The notes under the pieces: generated by a model | Databases searched by the model: none | What the model was told of the DNA's origin: nothing | The model's input: only the letters and a program-made list of their open reading frames with translations | Shown: one piece after another, positions 5,885-5,962 of the stretch | Layout of the letters: each line of letters begins with the position of its first letter | Numbering within the stretch: position 1 is the stretch's first letter | Program-made: the position numbers and the translations under genes | Assembly (NCBI GenBank): GCA_024405335.1 | Contig: JAKSOX010000126.1 | Coordinates: forward strand, 1-5,962 | From: Kiritimatiellia bacterium | GTDB lineage: Bacteria > Verrucomicrobiota > Kiritimatiellia > RFP12 > UBA1067 | DNA: 5,962 nt | Reading direction: 5' to 3'

Positions 5885-5962
5885 GTTTCGAACGACTCCG
5901 CCGTCACGCGTGGTCCTTGCCGATGAATTCGCATGGTGCGCGGCCGGCGCACAATCCGCGCA
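5881..5962 (-). other. Upstream edge, possible 3' end of another gene
   Basis: One minus-strand frame is open from the window edge to a TGA at 5883-5881. That stop overlaps the ATG of the aldolase-like gene as ATGA, a common operon junction. The 26 readable codons are arginine-rich, with GC in about two thirds of third positions, less GC-biased than the neighbouring genes. No domain can be recognised in so short a piece. No convincing promoter is seen in these 78 bases, so either an upstream gene continues the operon or the promoter lies beyond the window. Confidence 0.2.

Overview
The window holds three genes on the minus strand, plus two gene-poor stretches rich in inverted repeats. The two right-hand genes are very GC-rich (sampled 60-base lines give about 63-73% GC). 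The left-hand gene is much lower (about 43-53% in sampled lines). High GC, a lipoprotein-type secreted aldolase homologue and a divergent LigA paralogue fit an uncultured gut or sediment bacterium, perhaps of the PVC group (Verrucomicrobiota/Kiritimatiellae/Lentisphaerota). That placement is an impression from protein style, not a demonstrated assignment.

Layout, in the direction of transcription (right to left). (1) 5884-4787 encodes a dihydrodipicolinate synthase/N-acetylneuraminate lyase-family TIM-barrel protein with an N-terminal lipoprotein-like signal. (2) After 11 bases, 4775-2757 encodes a full-length NAD+-dependent DNA ligase-like protein with a strong GGAGG ribosome site. The adenylation lysine is present, but several residues conserved in canonical LigA are changed. 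These two genes probably share a transcript. (3) A 575-base intergenic stretch (2756-2182) contains a short hairpin after the ligase, a 13-base tandem duplication, a good sigma70-like promoter and a strong terminator-like hairpin followed by a T tract. The hairpin loop is complementary to sequence further upstream, so this may be an attenuator-type leader or a free-standing structured RNA. (4) 2181-307 encodes a fusion of a GT2 (polyprenyl-phosphate sugar synthase-like) domain with a multi-membrane-span GT87-like domain, plausibly coupling lipid-linked sugar donor synthesis to its use. (5) The left 306 bases contain seven hyphenated palindromes at a 22-23 base period. They are bounded by a 40-base inverted repeat with 38 matches, so the whole 195-base block is a nested palindrome.

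There is no evident functional link between the secreted aldolase homologue and the ligase. The glycosyltransferase looks like a separate unit with its own promoter and different base composition. No rRNA, tRNA, CRISPR array, transposase or integrase was seen. The most unusual items are the palindrome array, the terminator/pseudoknot-like leader and the altered ligase active site.
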